This document shows positions 63,806-64,000 of a stretch of DNA of 64,000 bases, one piece after another. Origin of the DNA: Eledone cirrhosa (taxonomy: Eukaryota; Mollusca; Cephalopoda; Octopoda; Eledonidae); assembly GCA_964016885.1 (NCBI GenBank), contig OZ024748.1, forward strand, positions 29,585,443 to 29,649,442, given 5' to 3'. The position numbers were made by a program, and so were the translations under genes. Position 1 is the first letter of the stretch. The number at the start of each line of letters is the position of its first letter. Under the pieces are notes generated by a model. It saw only the letters and a program-made list of their open reading frames with translations, was not told where the DNA came from and made no database searches.

Positions 63806-64000
63806 GAGATTTTTTTTTATATTAGTGTTAATGATAAAGAAATAATAATATATATATATATATAATTTTTGATGATTTAGTATTAAAGAATAAAAACGAA
63901 TGATAAAAAAATATTAAAAAAGTTATAGCTATAGACTTATAGGTAAGTCCAGCACTGGTGTTGTGGGGGAAACTAAACTGTAGTTATGCTACATTAAATT

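Overview
The window looks like nuclear DNA of a cephalopod, most likely an octopus. Its genes have short exons in long introns with GT-AG borders. The rest is AT-rich and packed with tRNA-derived SINEs, RTE-type LINE copies that end in TGATGA repeats, and AT/CA microsatellites, a mix typical of octopus genomes. The species call is inference. No rRNA gene, true tRNA gene, CRISPR array or prokaryotic feature was seen.

Two protein-coding genes could be rebuilt completely, both on the minus strand. The first (17217 down to 4853, 11 coding exons, 696 codons) encodes a secreted protein with a PA-like domain followed by a complete peptide-N-glycosidase F (PNGase F)-like region; the known catalytic and disulfide positions of the bacterial enzyme can be matched almost one for one. 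The second (48561 down to 24092, 13 coding exons, 749 codons) is methionine synthase reductase (MTRR), with FMN, FAD and NADPH modules and the conserved C-terminal tail. In both genes every splice phase closes across every junction, which is the strongest support for the models. The genes lie head to tail, 6.9 kb apart; nothing suggests they work together.

Layout: 1-4852 holds LINE, SINE and MITE pieces. 4853-17217 is the PNGase F-like gene, with a decayed RTE LINE in intron 4 and a 27-bp minisatellite in intron 3. 17218-24091 is repeat-filled intergenic DNA. 24092-48588 is MTRR, whose introns hold at least five RTE copies in both orientations, an inverted pair of another retroelement, and a 323-bp foldback element. 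Its last codons overlap in sequence with a minisatellite just downstream of the stop. 48589-64000 has no recognisable host exon; it holds RTE fragments, SINEs, an amplified SINE monomer, a broken mariner and microsatellites.

Family names used below: SINE-A (tRNA-like head, ends gtagaaacaattattatt); SINE-B (tRNA-like head, 3' end shared with the RTE LINE); TGA-tail element (no clear tRNA head, same kind of TGATGA tail); SINE-C and SINE-D (older dispersed repeats); TTAACCC MITE (termini ttaaccctttt...aaaagggttaa).
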